A DNA stretch of 64,000 nucleotides from Cristatella mucedo (GCA_009760855.2 WPIO01000011.1:8336501-8400500); one strand, 5' to 3'. Counted from the stretch's first letter, positions 1-12,410 are shown. Notes: generated from the sequence alone by a model not told the origin. Translations and numbers: made by a program.

Positions 1-639
1 TCCAGGCGCTTCAAGTATCGGTCAAACGATGGTCGATTTGAATGTGCTTGGATGAGAATCTTCTATCCAGTAAGTAATAAAAGTCCACTGGAGAAGACCA
101 AAGAGTGGATGGCATAGGGTCTGCAGGTAAGGAGCTCTTTTCACTGATCTTAAATAACGGTGCTCACCTGTTTTATGAAAACCATGGAAACTAATGCGAC
201 CACAAAAGAGCATTACGAATAAGGGCGCCTTTATAGAGGGACAAGTGCACGAATATACGATTTGTTGAACGAAGAAGGAAGACAGCCACATATCAGTCAC
301 ACAGTTAATATCCAGGAGTGAGACACTCAGCCTTATCAAGTAAATTAACCGTTTTGTAAATTTGCTTAGGATCTGAGCGACAAGAATACAGCTTGCTAGA
401 AAAACAAAAAATAACCACGGCAACCTTCAGCTCTGGGTAGAGACACGAGTGCAGTCTTTGAACATGGCTCCATCGGTATCCAGACTCACTCTTCTTAAAA
501 CGGCTTTCAAAAACGTTTTAAGCAAACAGGAATGCTTATCTTCGGCTCCTACAAAATAGCTTTAAAGGGACCGTCGAAGGCAACACATCCAAGGCTGAGT
601 GAGTTGACAGCTTGAGGACACACAACTTGGGTTGCCGGC
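1..639. other. Left edge, no supported gene
   Basis: A minus-strand open frame of 133 codons (22-423) is present, but it has no family resemblance I can name, no clear splice signals and no coding-like composition. I treat it as a chance frame. The stretch may be old repeat or intergenic DNA. Confidence 0.4.
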
Positions 640-1700
640 ATTGTCTGGACGCAGATCAAGAAGACCTGCATTGCAAACGCACTAATCTTTTCCCCACTAT
701 CGATGCATTTCACTTACTTTGCTGGACTAACTCGGTGCTCGATGTGTTCATAGAACCATCAAGATTTGGCTCATCTAGCATCACTCTAGCGTTGACTGCC
801 AGTAATCTGGGCAGCAATTTCAAAATAACTAGTCATCGGATGAGCATCCCACCTCCGCCGGCAAGCGGCCTACTTTAAACTAAGCATTGCCAACTTAGGG
901 CCTGCTTAGACAAGGCGACAACAGCCAAACTAGTTCACGGGTTCGCCGTGACATCGCATCTAGATAATTGCAATTCCTCGTGTTCAGGACTCCCGGCCAG
1001 TGCCCTTTGTCGTCAGCAGCTGGTGCAAAACTCAGCAGCTTGTCTGGTCAGTCATCTAAGGGGTAGCCACCACCAGCTCACACCACCTCTGTTTGAGCTT
1101 CACTGGCTGCCTATCAAGCATTGAGTCGATTTGGCTCGTAGGTCGCTTTCACCAGCCTACCCATACAACCTCCTTGCTCCTCCAGTCACTACTCAGCTTC
1201 CAGTCGCCCCTTGCTCGAACTAGATTGAAATCTTTTAGCGATCGGTCCTTCAGCTCGCATGCTCCCAAAAGTCTGAACTCGTTTTCAGCTACGGTCACTA
1301 TCTACAACGACCTTACACCATTTAAGTCTCAGCAAAAGACATCTTTTCTTGTTCACTTTCCCTTTGCACCGGTGAACCTGTACTTTTTGTTCATGTGCGC
1401 TTTTCACCCTTAGCTGAGTACGATTCAGTGAATGTTATTAGACAGAGGCCCAACGAACCGGTGGCAGTGAGTCTTTTTGTTTGCTTTTGCATGCTGAACT
1501 AAGCTTTATACCAATGCGCTTTTGCATGATTGTCTAAGTACGATACCATTGATATCATTTACCTAAGGTTATTGATTCTCTTGCACTTGAGTTTTCAAGA
1601 GCCTGGATAGAGCAGACATACCCTTAGCAGGCTATACGAATGACTTGCTATTAGTACTATTGTGATTATTACCAATGGTAAACAAGATTGTGCAGTTACC
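640..1700 (+). repeat. Degenerate LINE, C-terminal part and 3' end
   Basis: Plus-strand relic of the L2/CR1-like LINE that recurs across the window. Bases 900-1120 match the C-terminal region downstream of reverse transcriptase seen better at 27712-28383 (the sequences for LVQNSA, then PLL.LHWLP), and 1230-1290 match the block for FGDRAFSSYAPKAWNSL. Many frameshifts and stops are present. The 3' end near 1600-1660 is a very diverged form of the common LINE tail, so this copy is old. Confidence 0.7.
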
Positions 1701-1984
1701 TGAGACAGTGATCAAACATACATGTGGTCATTCGGGCAAATATCCTTGTGATCACGAGGTCCAACATATGGCCACCAATATGAGTTGCACGAAAAGCGTG
1801 TCGCACCAAGCCAAAAGCCTCCAGGCCGTCAAGAAACAAGCGCACCTGACTGGGAAGGTTTATAAACTTTCCAGAAAGCAAAAATGGCCTGTCGCACAAG
1901 AAGAATTTGGCACGGAACTCTGAAAAGTCTTTGTAAACAAGGCCAGACTATCGCTTGGGGGAATGTTGAGCACTAGCGTAAACA

Positions 1985-2905
1985 TAATAATGTATTACTG
2001 TAGCACCTCCACAGAACTAAATCTCTTTTTAAGCACCTTACATTTGCTGTACATGAAGTATGTCTACATGATTAGTGATAACACGCACAGTATTAGCATG
2101 AATAAGCACACCGAGGACAATTTAAAATTACCCAGCAAATGCTGTCAGGAACAGGTGAGCTTATAGCTTATTTTTTAATGTCAAGTCAGGGTAAGTCGTG
2201 AAGTCGTTAGTCAGAAGCATGGTCCAGGCTTTGGGAACATGCGAACTGAAGGCACGGTCTCTAACTGATTTTAGGTGGCCTAAGCATGCTCAAATTTTAT
2301 AATGTTACATAGCTGAAAGTAGGCAGACTTTACCGTGGAGCTGATGTGATCGATGTTCTAGTGAAAGGTTACATGGAAACAGGACACTCCAGATTTCGTA
2401 CAGATGCTACAAAAGATGTCCTGGCCGAGACCATTTTGATGGTGAAGTTTTCTAATTTCTGACTTTTCCTATGACAAGTTGGTTTTATCATCATTCAATT
2501 TGAGAAAATGCGCTGCCATGCAAGCGTGAAGTCAGCAAGGGATTTGAGCGAGTTTGATGTGCTGGAAGGCAGGAAGGGAGCAAAGCACAGGTACAGCTGT
2601 GTTATCTGAATAAAAATGAAAGCCTACATCGTACCTGGTGATAAGAAGTGGCAAGACGAATAGTATAAACTGCGATAGTGGACAAAGCACAAATCCCTTG
2701 GGTACCCCATACGAGAGAGGTCCCTCGGATGACTTGCTCATTTACATCAACGCTTAGGAGCCTCCCACTGAAATAGAGCCTACACCATTGCAATGCAGTG
2801 CCGGTGATGCCCAGGTAAGAGGAACAGTCTGTGACGGGGATCTGACTCCAAATAGTTCAAACGATGACCTATGACAAACGTTGCAGGTCGTTGCCAAGCG
2901 ATTAG
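1985..2905 (-). repeat. Degenerate LINE, minus orientation
   Basis: Read on the minus strand, it ends (left side) with the LINE tail: a TAAT-rich stretch, then the complement of an agagatt-agttct-like box near 2010-2030. Bases 2220-2290 are the complement of the GDRAFSSYAPKAW block. Bases 2600-2740 encode the decayed reverse-transcriptase stretch around the (Y/F)-S-D-N-T position where other copies have YADDT. Frameshifted and inactive. Confidence 0.75.
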
Positions 2906-3920
2906 CCATCATTGACAGCCACCTCTACGCTGGCTTCGTGCTTGTGTACGTATATAACTCTGCAAAGCCGCGAACAAGCGGTTGCTAGTGGGTGCTAGGC
3001 AAGTGGCGCTCGAGTTTGGCAGTTCTCACTCTAAGCTTCAGCGGCTCTCGCTTAGCTTGCAACAGTCAACAGCATTCATCTCACGCAGCAAAAGCGAGAA
3101 GAACGCCGAGTCATGGAGGGCAATCGAGGAGCCACTCGTCCAGGCGCAAGAGTTCGGGGAAAGTACGATCCGCAGACGAGAACCATCGGAACAAAAGCTT
3201 CTATCGCTGACAGAGTTTAAATGAAATGAAGACCGCCAGCTTGCGATTCGGAGAGGAGCTGACGGCATGCACCGCACGAGGAGATTGAAATTGCTGCAGC
3301 TGCTCAGCCAGGGAATGAGTTAAGAGCTAAGCGCCCCGGTCGAACGTCGACATAACGCAGCCGGGCGGTGAAAGCCGGTAGAGTTTCGCTTACCGGATAA
3401 CCTTCGAAACTTGCCACCTACCGTGCGGTCACGAATAGACTAATGCAGCCCTTTCTCTTGTTGCCACCTGCCCCGCTGCGCCGCACACGAGGAGCTAACG
3501 AAGGAAGAATTGGAGCAAGTGGATGCGCCACAACTCGCCCCGCCCCACCTAAGCCATAGATATTCGGCAAGACAGCGCGAGTACGCCGAATAGCTAGCGT
3601 GGCGTTGCGTAAGCTCTCTGAAGGCTTCCACTCTGTGTCCTACGGCCATAAATACAGCGCTCGTAACAGTGCCGGACATTGCCGATGCACGACAAATATT
3701 CGAAGAAGCTGGTGCCTAGAAAAGAAGGTCAGCAAGTCGCACATCTTTGGGTACGCGCCGGGATTCCGACGGAGCGTGCGGCAGCAATACAGAGCGCTCG
3801 TACCTTAAATTGATGGCAGCTGCTGGTTAAAACGGCGAGCTAAATCAGCCGAATTAAGACGGGCATTCACTATTCACGGTTCCTGAGCTGTGACAACTAG
3901 AAACCGATCCCGCGATAATC
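2906..3920. other. Unassigned stretch with coding-like relics
   Basis: GC-richer than its surroundings, with several overlapping short frames (2982-3224, 2992-3210, 3599-3808). On the plus strand, 3470-3590 reads as an acidic, Glu-rich stretch ending at a stop, and 3600-3720 and 3720-3815 read in other frames as plausible protein. This looks like one decayed coding sequence with frameshifts, perhaps a retroelement or pseudogene. I do not recognise the family. Confidence 0.3.
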
Positions 3921-4075
3921 CGAGCTGGTTTGGCCCAGCGGTTCAGGCGCTGGCCCCGACCTAGGTCTGGCCGATGTCGTGGGCTCCGTGGGCCCCGTGG
4001 CATATGTGAAGCGCCTGAATCGAGATTAAGTTCTCTTATGGCTCAATACAAATTAATTATATATTTTATAATCTG
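3921..4075 (+). repeat. tRNA-derived SINE (type 1), LINE-like tail
   Basis: The head resembles a tRNA with box A (TGGCCCAGCGGTTCAGG) and box B (GTCGTGGGCTCCGTGGGCC, decayed). The tail reads AAGCGCCTGAATCGAGATT followed by AAGTTCTCTTATGG and an AT-rich run. The same family recurs at 5329, 8601, 19507, 38790 (minus) and 51200. The tail is close to the 3' end of the resident LINE. Confidence 0.8.
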
Positions 4076-4104
4076 TGGCCGAGGCCGCATAATAGCCAAC
4101 GCCC

Positions 4105-4360
4105 TTAGATATAATAATAATAATAATAATAATGCACTTGATAAAGCGCCCACAGAGAACTTAATCTCTTTCTAGGCGCTTGACATTTGATGCAAAGGGA
4201 AATGCAATTAAATGGTAAGTAAAATCATGTTTGAAAAACAAACAAAATGAATAACATGGTTAGGGGTGACATGCACAGGGTCAGCATGCAAATGTGGTTA
4301 GTGGCAGCATGCAAAGTGTCAGCACGCATAAGCATGTGAAGGACGAATCATAGGGCACAT
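4105..4360 (-). repeat. LINE 3' end, minus orientation
   Basis: Begins with an (ATA)n run at 4111-4132, then the complement of the LINE tail (cacttgataaagcgcccaca, agagaacttaatctctttct) and the 3' untranslated part with repeated 'gtcagcatgc' motifs. It is truncated at its 5' side where the foldback at 4362 begins. Confidence 0.85.
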
Positions 4361-4361
4361 A

Positions 4362-4411
4362 TAGCAGCACTTTCCATAGCACGCGATCAGCGGCTATGGA
4401 AAGTGCTGCTA
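4362..4411. repeat. 19-bp perfect inverted repeat
   Basis: AGCAGCACTTTCCATAGC (4363-4380) and its exact complement (4393-4410) are separated by a 12-base loop; one more pair (4362/4411) extends the stem. It sits exactly where the LINE 3' fragment stops, so it may be a junction product or the terminal repeat of a small foldback element. Confidence 0.85.
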
Positions 4412-5029
4412 ATAGCAAAAGCAAATCTGCGTCAGGTTCATTCAGTGAGCACGCTGATATCTGTGCACAGCCACTCATCGTGCAGCCGCGCTTGCGTTCG
4501 AAGGCATTCACACTCGGGTCGCCCGAATACTTAAAGCACTGGCTGCGGTCGGCCGCTTTCTCCCTCAGCTCACTTTCGCCACCTCCGCTGTGAAACTTGC
4601 TGACTGGAAAAAGTCAGTGAATACGAATCATGCTAAGCCCAACAGTCAGTCGGTAAGTGAGTGGGCGTGGGCGAAAGCGCCGACCGACATCAAGTCCGGC
4701 ACTACAACAGCTTATGACCGATTGGGCCTCAATCCTTCAAAGTAGCTTCGGTACGCTCTCTCGCCATATGTCCAAGCGTACTCGATTTCGGAGTACTGAA
4801 AGACCCATAGTGAACTCCTTCTTTGGCGCACGACTCGCTGGTTCGAAGCCCAGAGCGTAACTGTCTGGCTCGAAGCCCAAACAGAACTGACTGATTCTTG
4901 GACGCGACACACCCGGCTCCAATATATTGTAATTCAGGAAGCGCTAATAACCTCTACGCGGCCTACCGCACACATACTGACTAAAATGGTAGTTTAAAGT
5001 TTCACTAGCGACGGCTGTCTTGTTGGGCG

Positions 5030-5250
5030 TTAAGTAATAATAATAATAATAATAATTCACTTGATAAAGCGCCCTCAGAGAACTCAATCTCTCTCTAGGC
5101 GCTTTACAGCTGCTGTAAAGTGAAATGCAATTGAATGGTAAGTAAAATCATGCTTGAAAAACAAACGAGATGAATAATATGGTTAGGGGTGACATGCACA
5201 GGGTCAGCATGCAAATGTGGTTAGTGGCAGCATGCACAGTGTCAGTGACA
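5030..5250 (-). repeat. LINE 3' end, minus orientation
   Basis: An (ATA)n run at 5035-5056 is followed by the complement of the LINE tail and its untranslated part, very similar to 4105-4330. It stops after 'gcacagtgtcagtgacag' near 5250. Confidence 0.85.
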
Positions 5251-5328
5251 GATAGCTTCGTTTAATGGATGCTACTCCCAGCGAAAGCTCCATTCGCCGC
5301 GGCGGCGCACAACGACGACTGTCGGTGC

Positions 5329-5490
5329 CGAGCTGGTTTGGTCTAGCGGTTAAGGTGCTCGCCCCGACCAAGGTCTGACTGAGGTCGTGGGCTCGAGCCA
5401 CGAGGCATATGTGAAGCGCCTGAATAGAGATTAAGTTCTCTTGGGGGGCGCTATACAAATGAATTATATAATTATATTATTATTGTAGTT
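5329..5490 (+). repeat. tRNA-derived SINE (type 1)
   Basis: One of the best copies: TGGTTTGGTCTAGCGGTTAA (box A region), GTCGTGGGCTCGAGCC (box B region), then AAGCGCCTGAATAGAGATTA, AGTTCTC and CGCTATACAAATGAATTATA. It is inserted close to the truncated LINE end at 5250. Confidence 0.88.
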
Positions 5491-6440
5491 CGTCGCCTCG
5501 AGCAGCCGGTTGCCCGCGCAGCCCGCCACCCGGTCGTTGGCGATGGCTAATGGCTGCAGCCAGTTGCAGCGCATTCTGCGATGCTTCCTTTGCGAGGTGA
5601 GGAATTATGAATACGGACACCGCCCATCTCTCGCGGCAAACTGCAGCGTGAAGTTAGTACGTGCTACCGACGTCGCGCGTTTGCTGTTGAGCAAGAAAAC
5701 GCACGAAACATCGCGCCACTGCTTTTCCTTTTAGAAGCACCGCTTTCGTGCTTCTACCCGCAATTTCGGAGCCGGTACGCGAGCGACAGCTCCGCTACGG
5801 GTGTCTCTTGAGTAGCCGTTTTCGCCTAGGGCCAGACGGCTAGCTATCCGTTTGAGCTCGGGTGGCAATTAATTAGCCATACGGCGGTCGATCCACCAAT
5901 TAAAATTCGCCGACGGCAGCTGCCATCCGAGAGCAACGTGAAATCTCTCGAATCGCCGGCACTAGGGCGCGTTCATCCGCGAACCGCTTGTGCGCCCGTA
6001 CACAAGTTCCGTCCAGTTTTCTCTTCAGTCTCAGCTCTGCGAACTCGATGGTTCTTGGCGCCGTTTCGCTATTGCACCTACGACGCCCCGAGAGCGTGGT
6101 TTGGTATTGCATCGCAGGTTCTCTTGGACGCTTTTGCTTCTTCTGTTTGGCTGTGCATTGCCCTTGCTCATATCGAGATTGTCATCGTCAATGCAATTCG
6201 CTTGACCTTGGCTTGACAATACGGAGTTAGAGGTTAATTACGTTAATTACGAGCGTTACCTGGAGAGAGGATCCGCGAAACCTGGCTCGAGAGCACGAGC
6301 TGCTCCCGAAGCTTGCTTGCGTCGTAGGCGGTGTAGGATTGAACGTAGGAGATACCCGCTTCTACTCTTGCTTAAAAGACGAAGGCCAGCCGATCAACCA
6401 TTCGGCCAGGAGAGGGACTACTAGTCCCTCTATACCGAGA
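5491..6440. other. GC-rich unassigned stretch
   Basis: Bases 5500-5860 are CpG-rich. A short plus-strand frame starts with ATG at 5543 in a good context (GGCGATGG) and reaches a GTGAGG donor-like site at 5597 after 18 codons, but I found no matching second exon. Frames at 5938-6230 overlap each other and have no known family. It could be a promoter with a first exon, or chance. Confidence 0.25.
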
Positions 6441-6454
6441 CCTAGGCTTGTATG

Positions 6455-6965
6455 CCGCGAGCGTTGCGCTTCGCCACAAAGCACCACTTCTCGCCGACCT
6501 GCACCGGCTCCCAATCAAGCACAGTATCTAATTCGTGGCTTTGTCACTCACATCTAGGTCTCTTCATTCTCTTTCGCCGAGCTACCTATCTGAAACTACT
6601 ATCCAATCAGGCCACGTATCTTACCGCCAGCTCTTCCGATCCGAGTCATTAGGCTGTGCCTCGAACAAACGTCAAATCCCACGGAGACCTACCTCGAGTT
6701 CAAACGCTCCTAATCGATTAACTCGGTCACGACTGACGGTCACAGCATACCCTGACTTTAAGAAATTTAAAAATAATCTGAAAAAACAGCCGATTCTCTA
6801 CGGTAAATGCTGGGTTCATGTGAATCTTTCTTTTTTGCTTATGCGTGCTGACGCTGTGCACTGTATAATTAACCAATTAACATGCTTCTTCGCTAAATAT
6901 TTAAAGTGCCTAGAAAGATATTTAATTATTTGGGCACTATACAAATGTATTATGGTTATTATACC
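6455..6965 (+). repeat. Degenerate LINE, C-terminal part and 3' end
   Basis: Contains the block for the [10 protein letters not shown] region (near 6485-6520), a decayed GDRAFSSYAP region near 6670-6710, and the tail AAAGTGCCTAGAAAGATATT with 'gggcactatacaaatgtatt' at about 6930-6955. Broken by frameshifts. Confidence 0.8.
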
Positions 6966-7918
6966 TTAAAATCATAAACAGGATGGAAGCCAAATGAAAC
7001 TCTCGTGCCAAGAGCTACCCGGAATTCGCTGACTTGGGATCTCATTATATAAAGAAATCAGAGGCCCGTTGCCGGGTGGGCACACTTATAATGAAATGTC
7101 TGGCAGGGCGTAGTTTCTCTTTTTGTTGCTGATAAACAAAATAACTAAGAACGTTTCAAGCCGGGTGCGCTCAACTCAGTTGACATTGACGGAGAAACTT
7201 CTCATTTTCCGCCGCCGCTCAATTTATGGTGCGTAGACTAGGTGTGATAATCTCCAGCCGATTCCAAAAGTTTTCGCGTGCCAATTCCATTAGGTTCGAC
7301 CTCAATAAAAGTAAACTTGCACAACGTTAAATTGATCGCCTGGAGGCCAGATCGCTAAAGATCGTTCGTTATACTATAGATGTATATGCAAGAGCATACC
7401 TAATAACCGTATCGTGTCTTCACGATGTCTTCTGACAAAAAAATTCTAGCAAGATATCATCCTACACATTAGCTCCTTTAGCTGACAAGACCACAGCCAT
7501 TTTTTAGTCAGCTTCCCTATTTACTTACCAACCCCCAATTAGCCAAGTCAATACAGTAAGGCCTGGTCGCCGAGGCACCTATGTCTTAGCTCAGTGCTAC
7601 AACAAAGTGAAATATAACATAATTATATGACCTACCTGACTGCCCCCTCGATAAAGCCAACACGGCTAGTAGAGGTGGCCCCTCTAAAGGCTTACCTCTG
7701 CACTAGTGAAAATACTTTACAGATCTACCTTACCAGGTTAATCCTTGTAAATGCTGCCCTTCACACTGGGATCGTTGCATAGCCATACTCAGTTTAACAA
7801 CCTAGCGTATGTTCAATCTTTGTTGCAAAATGGCATAGCCGATCGTCTCAAAGCTTAGGCTTCAACTCAGTACAAGATAGTACTTCCATTGAACGACACC
7901 GTAAAACGAACCAGCTAC
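6966..7918. other. Nothing recognised
   Basis: AT-rich sequence with no open frame of note, no tRNA-like box and no obvious LINE block. Probably old intergenic or repeat DNA. Confidence 0.4.
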
Positions 7919-8086
7919 CTGGATGCGTGAGACGAAGTCTGTTGGCTACCGAATGCGTACCGAAAGCCGCTTAGGCTGTGAGTGCCCTATACAAAACTCT
8001 CCTGCGTAACACCCACATGGTCTTAATGACTTTGTGGAGTTACAGACGGAGATACATTACATTACATTACATGGTGGCAAAAGCCA
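7919..8086 (+). repeat. LINE family B, 3' end
   Basis: GCGTGAGACGAAGTCTGTTG at 7927 starts a block nearly identical to 61005-61145 and the complement of 26015-26150. It ends in CTTTGTGGAGTTACAGACGG and an (ATTAC)n tail at 8053-8072. This 3' end is different from that of the commoner LINE in the window. Confidence 0.85.
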
Positions 8087-8244
8087 GCCGTCTACACTAA
8101 AGTACTGGGTTCGGCAAAAAACTTCAAGAGCCTATTATGCATCACCCCACTATATTACAAAACCCCACAAACAGTAAGTTCGAACCTGAGGCTTGGAACA
8201 ATAGTTCGTTCGTTTCACACTCACTAAAGCGAATTCATATGCAT

Positions 8245-8395
8245 TATAAGAGCCGAGATATCCCAGCAGGTAAACTTGCTTGCTCTTTACGACCAAGGTC
8301 ATGGGTTCGAATCACGAAGAGGACGATCCTGTATTGCCAACTGCAAGCGTTGGTGATAGCCGTTAAGCCTATTCTGCAGCTATACAACTAAGGCT
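8245..8395 (+). repeat. tRNA-derived SINE (type 2), decayed
   Basis: GGTCATGGGTTCGAATCAC at 8297-8315 is a good box B, preceded by a weak box A near 8250-8270. It is followed by the type 2 body (ACTGCAAGCGTTGGTGATAG at 8340-8359) shared with the minus-strand copies at 34640, 54650 and 62905. Confidence 0.65.
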
Positions 8396-8600
8396 ACCAA
8401 ATCAACTATTTTTGCTTATTATATTCTGAGCAGCCAGTAAGAACACACTTTGTACCGTTCTATTGTCATTCTATCATTAAAACTTGCTGCACCTGGCAAA
8501 CACCTGCCTACATCCATCTACTTGTGCATATGCACGAATTCTAGGTCTCCTGCCCTAAACTGACCTTTTATTAGACAACCACATCTACTCCACAGTCAAT

Positions 8601-8765
8601 TCTGGTTTGGCCCAGTGGTTAAGGTGCTCACCCCGACCAAGGTCCGACCAAGGTCGTGGGCTCGAGCCCTTCGGCAAATGGGAAACGCCTGAATAGAGAT
8701 TAGGTTATCTCGGGGCGCTATACAAATGAATTATATTTATAATATATATTATTTTTATTGCTTAC
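8601..8765 (+). repeat. tRNA-derived SINE (type 1)
   Basis: TGGTTTGGCCCAGTGGTTAA and GTCGTGGGCTCGAGCCC mark the tRNA-like head. The tail AACGCCTGAATAGAGATTAG with 'gcgctatacaaatgaatta' ends in an AT run. Confidence 0.85.
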
Positions 8766-8774
8766 TTTCAGATA

Positions 8775-11700
8775 CAATGCTAAAACTCGGGCTTCCTTAG
8801 ACAGGGATGCTACATCAAAATTGGCCCATGCGTTTGCCGACGTCTCGGCTCGAGGCGGCTCCAGGGTGCTTTTCTTCTGTTAAATGCATAATTCACGAAT
8901 CTTAGCCACAGCAATAACATTCAGCAATGCATTTTAAATACGATAGCGAAGCGATGATAGGTACGCACGATCATAACTAACATGCAGCGCGAGCTGAGAC
9001 GCCGATCGTTTGGCGGGACCTTCGAGCTCAGTACCCGCTCCTTTGGTATTGTTAGCATTGTATCGAACAGCTCAGCCCGTTCTCCCTCAAGCGTCACTGT
9101 AAATCTCTCTAACATAGTGGTCATCCGGCCTATTATAACTATGGCGGCACAACTTAACGCTTGTCTTAGGAATCCTCAATCGCTGTGCTATAAACTACTA
9201 GTAGTAAGCGACCTTTTTTCTGAATAAGGTCTAGACCTGCTCGCCTTGACTGAAACATGGTTAAAATCGGAAACTGTCCGGCAATTAAAGACGAAACCCC
9301 GGCTGGTTTTTTCTTCTTTCACACCCATAGACCAATCAAAACTGGAGGTGGAGTCGCTATTATCACACGCTCGAACTTCGACTTCAAGCCATTTGCAGTA
9401 CCCTCGAATCGATAGACTTGATTTCACCCGACAACAAGCTACCGATGGTGGCAGTAGTCTATCGCCCACCAGGTTCCAAGTCCTCATTTATCTTGGATTT
9501 CTCTTATCTCATTTCGATTCTGTGTGCAAGAAGTCGATCTTTCCTCATTATGGGTAATTTCAACATTCATTTTGATAATCATCTGACGCCTTCAGCATTG
9601 AATTTCGTGCACTGCCTGACTCATTGTCTCCTGAGGCTCATGTGCATGGCCCTACTCACATCAAGGGTCACACACTCGACCAGATTTTCTCATACATCTG
9701 CATTTTGTCATCACCAATTATTACCAAATCATGCTTATCTGACCACATGCAGATCTTATTCTATCTACAGTGTGTGCCCACCTCCTCCTCGAAAATAACC
9801 TGTGAATCGCAAAACCTCAAGACCCTTGACATCGATGCTGTCCGTGCGAGAATATCTGCTTCGGCTCTGTTGCTCAATAAACATTCCGACTTGTCATCAT
9901 TGGTAGATTGCTACAATGCGACACTAGCTGACATGCTCGACGAGTTTGCACCTCTGACTAAGCACACTGTGCGCCCTCGCCCAGACGGCCCATGGTTTAC
10001 CACAGACGTTAAACTTGCTATGTCTACTAAGCAAAAGCTTGAAAAAGCATACACAAGATCAGGACTGACTGTCCATCGACAGGCATACGAAGACTACTGT
10101 AGATCGCACCAATCGATCCTAGCAAAGGCCAAGTATTGCTTCTACAAAAACATTGTTAAATCATAGATGCTCTATCCAAAAACGCTGATGTCGACGATCA
10201 ACAATCTCCTTAACCGCTCCCAGGTTAGCTCCTTACCTAGTGATCGCTGTAATGATCTAGCTGAACGCTTCTTCTCTAGCTTCTTTGTCAACAGGATCAG
10301 GGAGTCCATCCCTAGGTTGGAAGCACCTCCCTGGAATCACGTTCCTCAATTCCAAGCAGCATCTCAATATCAACATTCAAGGAGGACACTAGTGACCGCG
10401 TCCTGAAGTTCATATCAAAATCAAAAAAAGACAACTAGTTCTTTGGACCCTATTCCCACCGTCCTGCTTCTACGATGCATTAATCTGCTGCTGCCATGCA
10501 TAACTAAAATCATAAATACGTAACTACCCTCAGGTCATGTCCCAGCACCTTTCAAAAAGGCTGTAGTCAGGCCACTACTCAAAAAAGCAACTCTAGACCA
10601 AGAAAACTTGAGCAACTTCCACCCAGTCTCCCGTGTACCGATCCTATCAAAGGCACTGGAACGAGTCGTGGCAGACAAGCTGAACTCATTTGTTGAAACT
10701 TCTAACCTTGCTCGTAGGTTCCAGTCTGGCTTTAGAGATAATCACTTCACAGAGTCAGCATTGCTTCGGGTGTACAACGACCTACTCAGGAATGCAGACA
10801 TAGGGGAGTGTCTCTACTTAATTTGCTCAATCTTTCGGCAGCTTTTGATACTATCGATCACCCAAGTCCTTCTTGAGCACCTCTCATCTCGCCTGGGCAT
10901 CACTGGCACTGCTCTGCGATGGTTCAGGTCCTATCTCAGTGGGAGACTCCAGAGTATTGATGTGAATTGACAAAGATTATCCGAGGAACCACCACGTACG
11001 GGGTACCTCCGGGCTTTGTGCTCGGTCCGCTTCTTTTCACAGTTTACACTCCCCCTCTTGCCGATGTGATTGCCAAGCACAATCTTGGCTTTCACTTCTA
11101 TGCAGATGACACTCTGCTGTACCTTGGCTTTCTTTGATCCCTACTAGCCTTTCAGCATGTCGAATTTGCTCAACTCCCTTGCTACGTGTATTGATGACAT
11201 CCACACATGGATGGATGCTAACTTTCTTAAATTGAACGATAACAAAACCAACTACTAGTTATGAGGAAACCAAGTCTGATTCCAAAATTGGAAAGGCTGA
11301 CGCTCAAAATCGGCTCTGCCAGCATATCTCCCGTCGAATCTGCACGAAATCTAGGTGTCATGTTCCAAAGTGACCTATCATTAGACAACCTCATCAACTC
11401 CACATCATCATGTCAAGTATGCTAACTTTCAGCTGCATAATATTGCTAGAATTCGGGCTTGTTTAGACAGAGATACCACACCTAAATTGGTCCATGCATT
11501 TGTGACATCCTGTCTTGACTTTAGTAACTCACTGCTTGTTGGTGTACCAGCCTGTGCACTCAGGCACTTACAGCTGGTGCAAACCTCTGCAGCTAGGCTT
11601 ATCTATCATGAGCGTCGAAGTTGCCACATCACACCACTTCTTGCAGACCTGCATTGGCTCCCAGTCAGGCACCGACTTCAAAGTTTTGTCACTCACTTTT

Positions 11701-11945
11701 AGGTCCCTTCATTCTTTGGCTCCAGCCTACCTATAAGATCTACAACCCCACCAGCTTAAGCATCGTGCCAACTGCTTTTCGGAATCTGTTTACCCATACC
11801 TCGTACAAATCTCAAATTCTTTGGAGACTAAGCCTTTAGTTCGTATGCTCAAAAAGGCTGGAAGTAACTCCCGACTTGGTTCACGACATCTCATGACTTG
11901 TCCACATTTAACAAGAAAATAACATAACAGTATTTAGTGAGTCCC
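8775..11945 (+). mobile_element. L2/CR1-like LINE, endonuclease to 3' end, degenerate
   Basis: The longest LINE copy here. Bases 8775-8850 are a stray C-terminal piece. From 9150 the AP endonuclease region is visible: NARSLR near 9157, LTETWL at 9247, YRPPG at 9463-9477, the GNFNIH metal-binding block near 9553, the GHTLDQI block near 9674 and SDH near 9740. The linker runs to 10400. Reverse transcriptase follows: the NFHPVS.VP..SKALERV block at 10614, SGF at 10725, a WFRSYLSGR-type block at 10920, and the YADDT catalytic motif near 11098. The C-terminal region spans 11480-11830. Stops and frameshifts break it throughout, so it is dead. The family moves by target-primed reverse transcription. 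Confidence 0.9.
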
Positions 11946-11956
11946 TGTGATTTGTC

Positions 11957-12410
11957 CATAATAATAATAATAATGCACTTGATAAAGTGCCCTCAGAGAA
12001 CTCAAACTCTCACTAGGCGCTTTACATTTGCTGCAAAGGGAAGCGATTGAATGGTGAGTAATATCATGCTTGATAAACAACATGAATAATATGGTTAGGG
12101 GTGATATGCAGTCAGCATGCAACTGTGGTTAGTGGGCAGCAGGCAGTGTCAGCACGCATAAGCACATAAAGGTCAAATCACTGAATGCTGTCATCAATAG
12201 GTGCGTTTTAATTTTTTTTAATGTGGTCAGGTCGGGAGATGTAGTGACACAGGTCGGAAGTGAGTTCCAGGCTTTGGGAGCATACGAACTAAATGCACGG
12301 TCTTCAAAGGATTTGAGGTTTGCACGAGGTATAGGTAAACAGTTAGTTTCCGAAAAGCTGATGGTACAATGCTTGGCCCGGTGGGGGAGTAGATCTGAGA
12401 GATCTCTCGA
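11957..12410 (-). repeat. LINE 3' end, minus orientation
   Basis: Starts with (ATA)n at 11960 and the complement of the tail (cacttgataaagtgccctca), then the 3' untranslated part and the complement of the GDRAFSSYAPKAW block near 12270-12320. It is cut off at about 12408 by the boundary of the inverted duplication. Confidence 0.85.
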
